Shown here in pieces: positions 8,649-19,480 of a stretch of DNA of 64,000 bases (positions are counted from its first letter, which is position 1; the number at the start of each line of letters is the position of its first letter). The notes under the pieces were generated by a model. That model was not told where the DNA came from, made no database searches, and saw nothing but the letters and a program-made list of their open reading frames with translations. The DNA is from Acidobacteriota bacterium (GTDB lineage Bacteria > Acidobacteriota > Terriglobia > Bryobacterales > Bryobacteraceae). Position numbers and translations under genes: made by a program. Location of the stretch: the NCBI GenBank assembly GCA_017307505.1, contig JAFKEE010000027.1, positions 154,756-218,755 on the forward strand, read 5' to 3'.

Positions 8649-9983
8649 TTAATGGGCAGCCGGTGCGGAGCCGGGGCCGTGCTCGATTTCCCGCCAGATA
8701 AGGAAGAGGCCGAGCATCAGCAGCACCGAATAGATGCCCATGAAGCCGAACAGAGTGAACATGGCGTTGCCGCTGGAGACGCGGGCCGAGAAGCCGGCGG
8801 TGGTCCGCATCAGCCCGTAGATGAGCCAGGGCTGGCGGCCGACTTCGGCGGTCATCCAACCGGCCGTATTGGCGACGTACGGCAGCGGCATGGCCAGCAG
8901 CAGCGCCCAGAGCAGGGGCTTAAACGTGAAGAGCTTGCCGCGCCACAACTGCAGGGCCGAGAGGCCCATGATGGCGATGAAGATGGTCCCCAGACCCACC
9001 ATGATGTGGAACGAGTAGTAGAGCAGCGGAATGTTGTCGGGCCAGTTCTCCTTGGGGAAGGCATCGAGGCCGCGGACTTCGGCGTCCCAGCGTTTGTGAA
9101 CGATCATGCTGAGGACACCCGGCAGGACAAAGGGGTTGTCGAGACGGCGTTGTTCGACGTCGGGCTGGCCCATGATGGCCATGGGGGCGTTGGGTCCGGT
9201 TTCGAAGTGGCCTTCCATGGCGGCGAGCGTGGGTCCCTGATGGCGGGCGACCAGGGCGCCCTGTTGATCCCCGGTGGGGAACGCGACCAGGACCGTAGCA
9301 ATGGCTCCGGTGGTGACCGCCACACGGAGGAAGGTGCGGCCGTAGTCCTTATGTTTGCCGATGAGCAGATAGAACGCGCCCAGGCTGGCCATGGCAAAGC
9401 AGCCGGTGACCACGCCGCCGAGGATGGTGTGAACGAACTGCCAGAAGGCCCATTCGTTAAATAGCAGGGCGCTCCAGCTATTGAGGATGATCTCGCCGTT
9501 GGGGCCGAGCTCATAACCGACAGGGCGCTGCATCCAGGCATCGGTGGCGACGATGAGGTAGCCGGAGAGCCAGCTGCCTACCCAGACGGCCAGGGCGGAG
9601 AACCAGTGGCCGACGCGGCCTATCAGCTTCTCGCCAAAGATTAACAGGCCCAAAAAACTGCTTTCCAGGAAAAATGAGTACAGTCCCTCCATGCCGAGGG
9701 TGTGTCCGATGACGCCACCGGCGGCTTTGGAGAAGCGGGACCAGTTCGTGCCGAACTGGAATTCCATGGGGATGCCGGTGACGACGCCGAGGGCGAAGTT
9801 GACGGCGAAGATCTTGGCCCAGAAGCGGGCGGTATCGTTATAGTGTTCGTTGCCGGTGCGCAAAGCCAGGGTCTTGAGTATGAAGATGAGAAGAGCCAGG
9901 CCGAGCGTGAGCTGGACGAATAGGTAGTGAAAAGTAATCGTAAACGCGAAGTGGAAACGATGTAGAGCCAGAGCGGAGTCCAT
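8649..9983 (-). CDS. cydA: Cytochrome bd-type quinol oxidase subunit I
   Basis: At 444 residues this CydA has the short Q-loop form, shorter than the E. coli subunit of about 520. His19 (b595 ligand) is in FTITFHYLF, the second His in WQFVHTILGG and the Met in SFHIMVGLG fit the b558 ligands, and GMEGLYSFFLESSF carries the conserved Glu pair. GWMTAEVGRQPW, the quinol-side motif, is intact. The residue before IMVGLG is His where E. coli has Arg391. An AAAGGACC site precedes the ATG. It is the first gene of the run with cydB, the DsbA-like gene and the M28 peptidase, and would support respiration at low oxygen. Confidence 0.94.
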   Translation of the reverse strand: MDSALALHRFHFAFTITFHYLFVQLTLGLALLIFILKTLALRTGNEHYNDTARFWAKIFAVNFALGVVTGIPMEFQFGTNWSRFSKAAGGVIGHTLGMEGLYSFFLESSFLGLLIFGEKLIGRVGHWFSALAVWVGSWLSGYLIVATDAWMQRPVGYELGPNGEIILNSWSALLFNEWAFWQFVHTILGGVVTGCFAMASLGAFYLLIGKHKDYGRTFLRVAVTTGAIATVLVAFPTGDQQGALVARHQGPTLAAMEGHFETGPNAPMAIMGQPDVEQRRLDNPFVLPGVLSMIVHKRWDAEVRGLDAFPKENWPDNIPLLYYSFHIMVGLGTIFIAIMGLSALQLWRGKLFTFKPLLWALLLAMPLPYVANTAGWMTAEVGRQPWLIYGLMRTTAGFSARVSSGNAMFTLFGFMGIYSVLLMLGLFLIWREIEHGPGSAPAAH

Positions 9984-10100
9984 TAGGTCCTTTGTCCTTA
10001 CTGAAGCAATTCAGACACCAAAGTCGAGATTCGTTGAATTCTCGGGGTTTTTACAACTTGCTGATTCTGTTGCCTTTCTTTATTGGGTGATATGCCCCAA
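9984..10100. promoter_or_regulatory. Divergent promoter region with two inverted repeats
   Basis: The spacer between cydA (minus) and the zinc-ribbon gene (plus) holds CTGAAGCAATTCAG (10001-10014), a 5-base inverted repeat with a 4-base centre. A second one pairs CGAGA with TCTCG (10025-10044) and is followed by GGGGTTTTT. Either could be an operator for the oxidase genes. They do not match the FNR consensus TTGAT-N4-ATCAA. The second could also be a weak terminator on the plus strand, but nothing upstream on that strand needs one. Confidence 0.35.
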
Positions 10101-10562
10101 ATGAAAATCTGCCTGATGTGCCAGATGCCACGGCCCGAGCCGGAAGCCGTGTGTTCGCTCTGCTTCGAGACAGGCTTCGAAGCGGCGCCCTGGGAGCTGC
10201 CTGAGGATTTCGCGCTGCGCCTGATTGGCGAAAACCGGCTGGATGTGGCGTACGCGTACCTGGAGGAAGAGGTGGCGCGAGGGAGGGAGTCGGCCGCGGG
10301 CGCCCTCCGGCTGGCCTGGTTAGCCTTTGCTTTTAATGACTTCCGGGCGGTGGAGACGTGGTGCCACGAGGCGGCCAGGCTGGAAGAAGCGTCGCCGGAA
10401 CCGCATATTCTGCTTGGGTTTGTGCTGCAGCGGGCCGGGCGGTGGGAGGAAGCGGTCGCGGAGTACGAGATAGCCGGGCGAAGATCGTGCCTATCGAACG
10501 AGCGGAAACATCTTGTGTCGGACTTGATTTTTGAGTGTAAGACACACATCTCCGAATTCTGA
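10101..10562 (+). CDS. Zinc-ribbon/TPR protein of unknown role
   Basis: The 153-residue protein opens with two Cys pairs (CLMC and CSLC, 13 residues apart), a likely zinc ribbon. About 80 residues of helical repeat follow, with TPR-like character (the WCHEAARLEEASPEPHILLG stretch and the WEEAVAEYE helix). The ATG at 10101 was chosen because GGTGA lies about ten bases before it; ATG 10092 and TTG 10083 are in frame. It is 65 bases upstream of the CpaE-like gene on the same strand and may be its partner in pilus assembly or localisation, which is inference. Confidence 0.7.
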   Translation: MKICLMCQMPRPEPEAVCSLCFETGFEAAPWELPEDFALRLIGENRLDVAYAYLEEEVARGRESAAGALRLAWLAFAFNDFRAVETWCHEAARLEEASPEPHILLGFVLQRAGRWEEAVAEYEIAGRRSCLSNERKHLVSDLIFECKTHISEF

Positions 10563-10627
10563 CCGCAAGAATCCTGACAAATCAGCCGATATAGGTGTAG
10601 AACGGGAGAGTACACCCGGAGCCGCTG

Positions 10628-11770
10628 ATGTTCACCACAATCATTATCCAGGCGACCCCTGAGCGTTCGCCCTATGTCAGGGCATTGGCCGCGGATACCG
10701 GACTTTTGCAGTTGGTCAAGGAATATCCGAGCGTTCCCAATCCATACGAAATCGCCAGAATGATCAACACTTCCGCGCCGGAAGTGATCCTGATCGACCT
10801 GGGCAGCGGGGATCTGGCGCTGCACTGCTGTTCCTCGATCAAATCGACGGACGCCGGCATGCCGGTGATCGGGGTCGGCTGCCCGCCGGGCATGATGCAG
10901 GCGGCGAAGGAGGCCGGGTTCACGGCTGTCCTGAGCGATTCCTTCGGGACGCAGGATCTTTCCGAAGCGATTCATTCCTCGCTGGTCGCCCTGAAGGGCG
11001 GACCGGAAGACTACATGTTCAGCTTCCTGCCTTCCAAGGCGGGCAGCGGCGCTTCGACCGTGGTGCTGAACACGGCCATGGCGCTGGCCCGCAACCATGG
11101 CAAGCGCGTGCTGGTGATTGACGCGGACCTGCGCAGCAGTGTGTTGAGTATCCTGCTGGATCTCAAGCTGAAGAATTCCATTCAATCCCTGCTTCACTCG
11201 ATGGAGGAGATTGACCAGTTCAAGCTGCGCAACTGCACGGTGAGTGTGGAGGGTGTGGATTTCCTGCTGTCCTCGCGCTCGCTGGACACCCGGCAGCCGG
11301 GCTGGCCGCAGTATTTCCAGCTGCTGAACTTCGTGCGCAGCAAGTACGACACGATCCTGGTGGATCTGCCGGAACTGGTGAATCCCGCATCGATTGAGCT
11401 GGTGCGGCGATCGAGAAAGGTCTACCTGGTCTGCACGACAGAGGTGCCCTCGCTGCGGCTCACGCAGCAGCGGAGCGAAGAGCTGTCGCGGTGGGGCCTG
11501 CCGGACAGCCGTTACGGGCTGCTGGTGAATCGCTGGCATCCCACGGATCCTTCGGGCCCGGAGATCGCGAAGATCCTGGGCATTCAGGTGTTGAAGCAGC
11601 TGCCGAACGACTACCCGAGTATTCGCAAGGCCCAGACGGAAGGCCGGTTTGTGGCGGAGAATACGCGGCTGGGGAAAGCCTACGCCGACTTCGCACGGGT
11701 GCTGGCCGGCGAGGCGGAGGCCCCGGTCTCGAAAGCCGGCAGCCTGTTGTCGAGCCTGTTCAACCGCTGA
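10628..11770 (+). CDS. CpaE/TadZ-like MinD-family ATPase
   Basis: The 380-residue protein has an N-terminal receiver-like domain (about 1-125, with the Asp in VILIDLGSGD) followed by a MinD/ParA-type ATPase. The deviant Walker A is SKAGSGASTVVLN (about residue 138), the second box is VLVIDADLRSS and the third is DTILVDLPE. This receiver-plus-MinD order is that of CpaE/TadZ, which places the Tad pilus machine in the cell. The tandem Flp pilins 8 kb away fit this, but no tadA, tadB, tadC or cpaC gene is in the window, so the link is inferred. Arg/Lys-rich residues near the C-terminus could contact the membrane. Confidence 0.75.
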   Translation: MFTTIIIQATPERSPYVRALAADTGLLQLVKEYPSVPNPYEIARMINTSAPEVILIDLGSGDLALHCCSSIKSTDAGMPVIGVGCPPGMMQAAKEAGFTAVLSDSFGTQDLSEAIHSSLVALKGGPEDYMFSFLPSKAGSGASTVVLNTAMALARNHGKRVLVIDADLRSSVLSILLDLKLKNSIQSLLHSMEEIDQFKLRNCTVSVEGVDFLLSSRSLDTRQPGWPQYFQLLNFVRSKYDTILVDLPELVNPASIELVRRSRKVYLVCTTEVPSLRLTQQRSEELSRWGLPDSRYGLLVNRWHPTDPSGPEIAKILGIQVLKQLPNDYPSIRKAQTEGRFVAENTRLGKAYADFARVLAGEAEAPVSKAGSLLSSLFNR

Positions 11771-11777
11771 GAGCAAG

Positions 11778-11962
11778 TCAGCCCTTCACCCCGATTTTCC
11801 GCAGGATGGTGATCATGGGACACCAGTTGGTGAAGGCGCTCTGGAACAGATTGAGCCCCACGAACGCGGTGAAGTAGAACCAGCGCGGGTCGTGCCAGAC
11901 GCCCAGCGCGACACTGAGCATGACGAAGAAGCCGGCGATCATTCGCAGGTAGCGGTCGACAG

Positions 11963-11966
<4 letters not shown>
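11778..11966 (-). CDS. DUF2892 (YgaP-type) small membrane protein
   Basis: This 62-residue protein has two hydrophobic helices ([16 protein letters not shown] and [17 protein letters not shown]) and ends with [13 protein letters not shown], the layout of DUF2892/YgaP membrane domains with their conserved Cys. Its ATG overlaps the RND pump stop by four bases, so it is translationally coupled to the pump and is the last gene of the efflux operon. Its role there is unknown; in YgaP the domain anchors a rhodanese, which is missing here. Confidence 0.8.
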
Positions 11967-15132
<3,166 letters not shown>

Positions 15133-15136
<4 letters not shown>

Positions 15137-16305
15137 GGGCGCACCTCGACCTTGCCGCCATCGGCGAGATTGTTGGGCGCGGGCGAGACGACGGACTCAC
15201 CGGGCTGCAGTCCGCTGAGGACTTCGACGCGGCCGGCGGTGCGGGCTCCGGTGGTGATGAGACGGCCGCGGGCGATGCCGTTGTCGACGACGAAGACGCG
15301 CTGGACCTGGCCCTGTTCCAGGAGGGCCATGACGGGGATGGTGAGGGCCTGCTTGGAGCCCTGGGCAAAGCGGGCACGGCCGAACATGCCGCTACGGAGG
15401 GGGCCGGCCGCGGCGAGGCCGATCTTGACGGTGAAGGAGCGGGAGGCGGGATCGAGGGCGGGGACGATCTCCTCGACGCGGGCATCGAGCGGGTGATCCA
15501 CCGATTCGAGATCGACCTTTACTGCCTGGCCCGGGCGGATGGTGGCGAGGCGGGCTTCTTCGACGGCGGCTTCCAGGCGGTAGCTGCCGGCCTGTTCCAC
15601 TACCAGCAGGGGCATGCCGGGCGCAGCGAGCATGCCGGGCTCCGCTTTGCGTTCGATGACGATGCCGGTGAAGGGGGCGGTCACTTCGGTGTAGCCCCGC
15701 ATGACGGACGCCTGGGCTACCGCTTCGGTGGCTTGCCGGATCTTCTGGTCGAGCTGGGTTCGTTTTGCTCTGGCCATTTCGTAGTTGGCCTGGGCCATGC
15801 GATGGCGGGCGCTGACTTCGTCGAACTCCTGGGGCGTGATGGATTTCTGATCGTAGAGGTTCTTCATGCGGCCCAGGGTGGAGGCGGCGAGATCGAGTTG
15901 GGCTTTGGCGGCGGCGATGGCGTTGTCGATTTCGGGGATGGCGCCGCGGGCCTCTTCGCGGGCGGCTTCGGCCTGTCGGACGCTGGTTTCAATCTCTTTG
16001 GCTTCGATGACGGCAACGACCTGGCCGGCCTTCACCGTGTCGCCCGCCTGGGGCTTGAGCTCCCGGATATAGCCCATGACGCGGGCCGAAAGGACGCTGG
16101 TGGTGCGGGCCTTCACGGTGCCGGTGGCGACATACTCGTCCGGCATGTCTTCCTGGGCGGTCCGGATGACGCTCACCTTGACGGCGGGCCCGTCCTCGGC
16201 CTTCTTCGGTGCGGGCTTCTCTCCGCCGCAGCCGGTGAGCCAGATCGCGGCCAGACCGAGGGCCGCCAGCTTGGTCGAGTTACTGCAGAACATTCGAGTC
16301 TCCAT
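15133..16305 (-). CDS. RND efflux periplasmic adaptor (membrane fusion protein)
   Basis: The 390-residue protein has a lipoprotein signal ending in [10 protein letters not shown], so the mature protein is probably tethered to a membrane by its Cys. The [27 protein letters not shown] segment is the first half of the lipoyl hairpin, followed by a long helical hairpin and the second half [19 protein letters not shown], then beta-barrel and membrane-proximal domains. It bridges the RND pump and the TolC-like channel. Two starts are possible, at 16305 and 16293, each with a ribosome site; both overlap the end of the TolC gene (26 or 14 bases), which argues for coupling. Confidence 0.9.
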
Positions 16306-17596
16306 TCAGAATTCCTTCGGCCTGCTCCACGGCGACGGCCGCCAGACGTTGTTCATAGATCGAACCCAGGCGGCGCATTTTGGCGTCCAGCAGGGCGGTT
16401 TGGGCGCGCAGAAGATCAGTGACGGTAGCGAGGCCGTTCGAATAGCGATTGCGCAGGATGCGGAGGCTCTCCTCGGCCTGGGCGATGGTGGCGTCGGTGA
16501 CCTGGATGCGCTCAGTGGCGGAGTCGAAGTCGGCCTGGGCGCGGCGGACCTCCAACTGGACGGCGCTCTGCATCTGACGCTGGCCCGCGGCGGCGGCGCC
16601 GGCCATGGACTGGGCTTCGGCCACGGCGTTTCGGGTGCGATTACCGTCAAAGAGGGTCCACTTCAGGCCGGCGGCAAACATCCAGTTGGCTCCGCCCTTC
16701 GTGGCGAAGTTCTGGCGGTCGGCTTCAAAGGATCCGCGCAGGAAGAACTGGGGCCAGTAGCCGGCCTTCGCGGCGGCCGCCTGGGCGGAGGCGGCTTCCT
16801 GGCCTAAGCGGGCCATCTCGAGTTCCGGCCGGCGGGCGGAATCCGTGGTGACTTTGGCGGCCGGGGCCGGGGTGAGTTCCGTGGTGAGTTTGTGTTGGGT
16901 GTCGAGCGGCAGGCCGAGGGCGTCGTTCAGGGCAGCCTGGGCGATGCGGAGGTCGGCCTGGCGGCGGATGACCTGTTCGCGCATGGCGGCGACATGCACC
17001 TTAATAGAGAGGACGTCGGCGTCGGTAGCCATGCCGGCGGCACGGATGGTTTCGGCGCGGGCCTGATCGGCTTCGGCGGTCTTGAGGGCCTCGCGGGCCA
17101 CAGTAAGACCTTCCGTGGCGAGGGTGACGCCGTGGTAGGCCCGGGCGGTGCCGGCGGCGAGCATCAGCTCCGCGGACTTCTTTTCTTCTTCCGAGATCTT
17201 GCGGCCGATCTCGGCGGCGTGGATGGTCTTGCGGAGGCCGCCGAAATCATAAACCAGCTGTTCCGCCGTCACCATGGACTGGAAGTTGTTCAGCGGGTCG
17301 GGCCGGTTCAGGGCACCCAGGGCGAAGTTGTTGGCGGTGAACTGGCGCTGGGTGAGCAGGGCTCCGAAGACGTAGACGGGATTGTTGCCGGACTGGAACA
17401 TTTCGGTGTAGCGCACCTGGGGCATGAGTCCGCCGCGAGCCTGTTCGACGCGGGCGCCGGCGGCCTGGACACGAGCCGTGGCGGCCTCGATGGCGGGGTG
17501 CTTGGCCAGCGCCATTTTCACGGCTTCGCGAAGGCTCAGGGGATCCTGTGCCCGGGCGCTGAGGGCGGCCGCGATCGAAAGAAAGATGATTCTCAT
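16280..17596 (-). CDS. TolC-family outer-membrane efflux channel
   Basis: The 438-residue protein has a signal peptide (MRIIFLSIAAALSARA) and two repeats of long coiled-coil helices typical of TolC/OEP proteins: the DPLSLREAVKMALAKHPAIE opening and RNRYSNGLATVTDLLRAQ near the end. The ATG at 17596 was selected over a more upstream in-frame start because it begins the signal peptide directly. It is the first gene of the efflux operon, followed by the adaptor, the RND pump and DUF2892. It is divergent from an OsmC gene with a palindrome between the two. Confidence 0.9.
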   Translation of the reverse strand: MRIIFLSIAAALSARAQDPLSLREAVKMALAKHPAIEAATARVQAAGARVEQARGGLMPQVRYTEMFQSGNNPVYVFGALLTQRQFTANNFALGALNRPDPLNNFQSMVTAEQLVYDFGGLRKTIHAAEIGRKISEEEKKSAELMLAAGTARAYHGVTLATEGLTVAREALKTAEADQARAETIRAAGMATDADVLSIKVHVAAMREQVIRRQADLRIAQAALNDALGLPLDTQHKLTTELTPAPAAKVTTDSARRPELEMARLGQEAASAQAAAAKAGYWPQFFLRGSFEADRQNFATKGGANWMFAAGLKWTLFDGNRTRNAVAEAQSMAGAAAAGQRQMQSAVQLEVRRAQADFDSATERIQVTDATIAQAEESLRILRNRYSNGLATVTDLLRAQTALLDAKMRRLGSIYEQRLAAVAVEQAEGILNGDSNVLQ

Positions 17597-17630
17597 TCGC
17601 ACGAAAGAAATGATGCGTTTTTCCGCACAC

Positions 17631-17644
17631 GGTGACATGTCACC
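17631..17644. promoter_or_regulatory. Perfect palindrome between efflux operon and osmC
   Basis: GGTGACATGTCACC is its own reverse complement over all 14 bases. It lies in the 88-base spacer between the divergent tolC-like and OsmC genes, 35 bases before the first and 41 before the second. Such a site suits a dimeric repressor (TetR- or MarR-like) that could control both directions. No such regulator gene is adjacent. Confidence 0.6.
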
Positions 17645-17684
17645 TCGGCGGTTTGACTGCATCTTTGCAGGTGAAGGCATTTAT

Positions 17685-18125
17685 ATGGAACTTACTGTTA
17701 ACTATTTGGGCGATGCGCAGTTCGAGGCGGAAGCGCGGGGGCACAAGCTGATCTGTGACCAGCCCCTGGACAACGGCGGCGCGGACGAGGGGATGACTCC
17801 ACCGGAACTGCTGCTGGCTTCGCTGGCGACTTGCGCAGGGTATTACGCAGTACAGTATCTGAATGTCCGCAAGCTGGAGAGCGCGGGGCTGCGCGTGAAG
17901 ATCACGGCCGAGAAGGCCAAGGCGCCGGCGCGGCTGGACCAGTTTGTGATCGGGATTGAGGTGCCGGGTGTGTTTGAAGAGAAGGACATCGAAGGAATCC
18001 GCCGTTCGGCGGAGAAGTGCCTGATCAAGAACACCATGCTGGCCACGCCGGCGATTGCCGTGGAGATTCGGACCGGAGCCACGGCTTCGCCGGTGGTTGA
18101 GGAAATCAGTGCGGCAAGCCGCTGA
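17685..18125 (+). CDS. OsmC/Ohr-family peroxide-defence protein
   Basis: The 146-residue protein has the OsmC fold markers: the PPELLLASLATCAGYYAVQ helix with Cys50 and the second Cys112 in RRSAEKCLIKN. These form the thiol pair that reduces organic hydroperoxides in OsmC/Ohr proteins. It is shorter at the N-terminus than E. coli OsmC but closer to the YhfA-type members. The ATG at 17685 starts the conserved N-terminal beta-strand; no earlier start is needed. It is divergent from the efflux operon and may share its operator. Confidence 0.85.
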   Translation: MELTVNYLGDAQFEAEARGHKLICDQPLDNGGADEGMTPPELLLASLATCAGYYAVQYLNVRKLESAGLRVKITAEKAKAPARLDQFVIGIEVPGVFEEKDIEGIRRSAEKCLIKNTMLATPAIAVEIRTGATASPVVEEISAASR

Positions 18126-18146
18126 ATGAGCAAGTAAGATAGGGGC

Positions 18147-18749
18147 GTGACAACAGTAAGCCGGGTTGCTCCGGAAGTGGAATGGGCGCGGCGGTTGCTG
18201 GCCGGTGACGAGTCTGCCTTCACACCGTTTGTCGAGAGTTTCCAGAACCGGATTTTCCAGTACACGTGGCTGATGTGCGGCCAGCGGGAAGACGCCGAGG
18301 AAGTTGCGCAGGACACACTGCTGAAGATCTTTGAGAGCTTCGACCAGTTGGAGGATCCGGAGCGCGTCAAGGCCTGGGTGTTCCGGATCGCCAAGAATTA
18401 CTGCCTGATGAAGCGGCGCAAGAGCGTATTCGCTCCGGACCGAGAGCTGTCGTTGGACGAGCTTCTGCCGGGGCAGGAAGGCGAGCGTCCTATCCAGGTG
18501 GCGGACACGGCTGAACTGCCGGAGGGACGGGTCCTGCGGCAGGAATTGAGTGAGGAGTTGGAACGGGCGATGAGGGCATTGCCGGATACATACCGGTCTG
18601 TGGTGCTGCTGCGCGACGTGGAGGACCTGTCCACGGCGGACACGGCGGAAGTTCTGGACCTCACAGAGGATACGGTCAAGCAGAGACTGCACCGCGGGCG
18701 GCTTGCCCTGCGCAAGAGCCTGGCGGCGTATGTGGAGAAGGCGCAATGA
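18147..18749 (+). CDS. ECF-type RNA polymerase sigma factor
   Basis: This 200-residue protein has region 2 (WLMCGQREDAEEVAQDTLLKIFESFD and VKAWVFRIAKNYCLMKRRKS) and region 4 (LPDTYRSVVLLRDVEDLSTADTAEVL then VKQRLHRGRLALRKSL), without region 3, as in ECF sigma-70 factors. The start is a GTG preceded by a purine-rich AGGGGC. The stop overlaps the following anti-sigma gene by four bases, so the two are made together and the anti-sigma factor probably holds the sigma factor inactive until an envelope or redox signal is sensed. Confidence 0.92.
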   Translation: MTTVSRVAPEVEWARRLLAGDESAFTPFVESFQNRIFQYTWLMCGQREDAEEVAQDTLLKIFESFDQLEDPERVKAWVFRIAKNYCLMKRRKSVFAPDRELSLDELLPGQEGERPIQVADTAELPEGRVLRQELSEELERAMRALPDTYRSVVLLRDVEDLSTADTAEVLDLTEDTVKQRLHRGRLALRKSLAAYVEKAQ

Positions 18750-19030
18750 CGACGCACCAGCACGACAAGCGAGATCCGGCCTGCCTGGAGGTCTTCGCGA
18801 AGCTGTCGGAGTATGTGGACGGCGAGTTGGACGGGGTGGAATGCCAGGAAGTGGAAGAACACATCGCGGACTGTCCGCCGTGTGTGGAATTCCTGCAGAG
18901 TCTGAAGCGCTGCGTGGCGGCGGAGCGGCAGTTCCAGGGCAGGGAAGAGTGCGGTCCGGTGCCGCCGGAACTCGAGAAGCGGCTGAAGTCGGCGTGGCAG
19001 GCGGCGTTGGCGCGGCGCCATCACGCGTAG
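18746..19030 (+). CDS. Zinc-finger anti-sigma factor
   Basis: The 94-residue product carries the ZAS zinc-binding pattern HIADCPPC (His-x3-Cys-x2-Cys), with an upstream Cys (DPACLEV) that could be the fourth ligand, followed by a charged helix. No transmembrane segment is present, so it is a soluble ZAS-type anti-sigma factor, and the Cys ligands may let it respond to oxidants. Its ATG overlaps the sigma factor stop. Confidence 0.85.
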   Translation: MTTHQHDKRDPACLEVFAKLSEYVDGELDGVECQEVEEHIADCPPCVEFLQSLKRCVAAERQFQGREECGPVPPELEKRLKSAWQAALARRHHA

Positions 19031-19109
19031 CTTCCCCTCGATAGCCTGTTTCCATAACCCTCTGATTCCAGGGCAACAGAGTTTACATTTACGCATCTTC
19101 CGGTCGAAC

Positions 19110-19137
19110 GTCTAGTGGAGTAAGATCGCCACTAGAC
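19110..19137. promoter_or_regulatory. Inverted repeat at the PadR start codon
   Basis: GTCTAGTGG and CCACTAGAC form a perfect 9-base inverted repeat with a 10-base spacer, ending one base before the padR-like ATG. A possible -10 box (TAAGAT, 19121-19126) lies in the spacer. It could be the operator for PadR autoregulation. With no ribosome site at the right distance, the transcript may be leaderless. Confidence 0.55.
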
Positions 19138-19138
19138 C

Positions 19139-19480
19139 ATGCCGAAGCGCGATACCCCCGATATGCTCCAGGGCACCCTGGACATGCTGATCCTGCAGAC
19201 CCTGATGATGGGGCCGGCTCATGGCCATACCATCGCCCATGTGATCGAGCACCGGTCCGAGGAGGTTTTGCAGGTGGAGCACGGGTCGCTGTACCCGGCG
19301 CTGCACCGGCTGGAAGACCGCGGCTGGATCGCCTCGTTCTGGGGTACTTCCGAAAACAATCGCAAAGCCCGCTATTACCGGCTGACCCCGGCCGGCCGCA
19401 AGCAACTGGTGGCCGAGACGGATCGCTGGACGCAACTGGCACGCGCCGTGGAGCGTGTGATCCGGCCCGTCGAGGAGTAA
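19139..19480 (+). CDS. PadR-family transcriptional regulator
   Basis: The 113-residue protein is a PadR-type winged helix: an N-terminal [20 protein letters not shown] helix, a recognition region [18 protein letters not shown] and a wing with [20 protein letters not shown], then a dimerising C-terminal helix. It belongs to the short subgroup that is often placed before ADOP permeases in Acidobacteria. Its stop codon overlaps the ATG of the permease gene by one base. It probably represses this pair in the absence of an unknown ligand. Confidence 0.9.
   Translation: MPKRDTPDMLQGTLDMLILQTLMMGPAHGHTIAHVIEHRSEEVLQVEHGSLYPALHRLEDRGWIASFWGTSENNRKARYYRLTPAGRKQLVAETDRWTQLARAVERVIRPVEE

Noticed and set aside
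9998..11776. A 592-codon frame on the minus strand opposite the CpaE-like gene
   Set aside because: It lies antisense to well-supported genes, starts near their stop, is rich in Arg/Gln/His typical of GC-rich shadow frames, and has no family motif.
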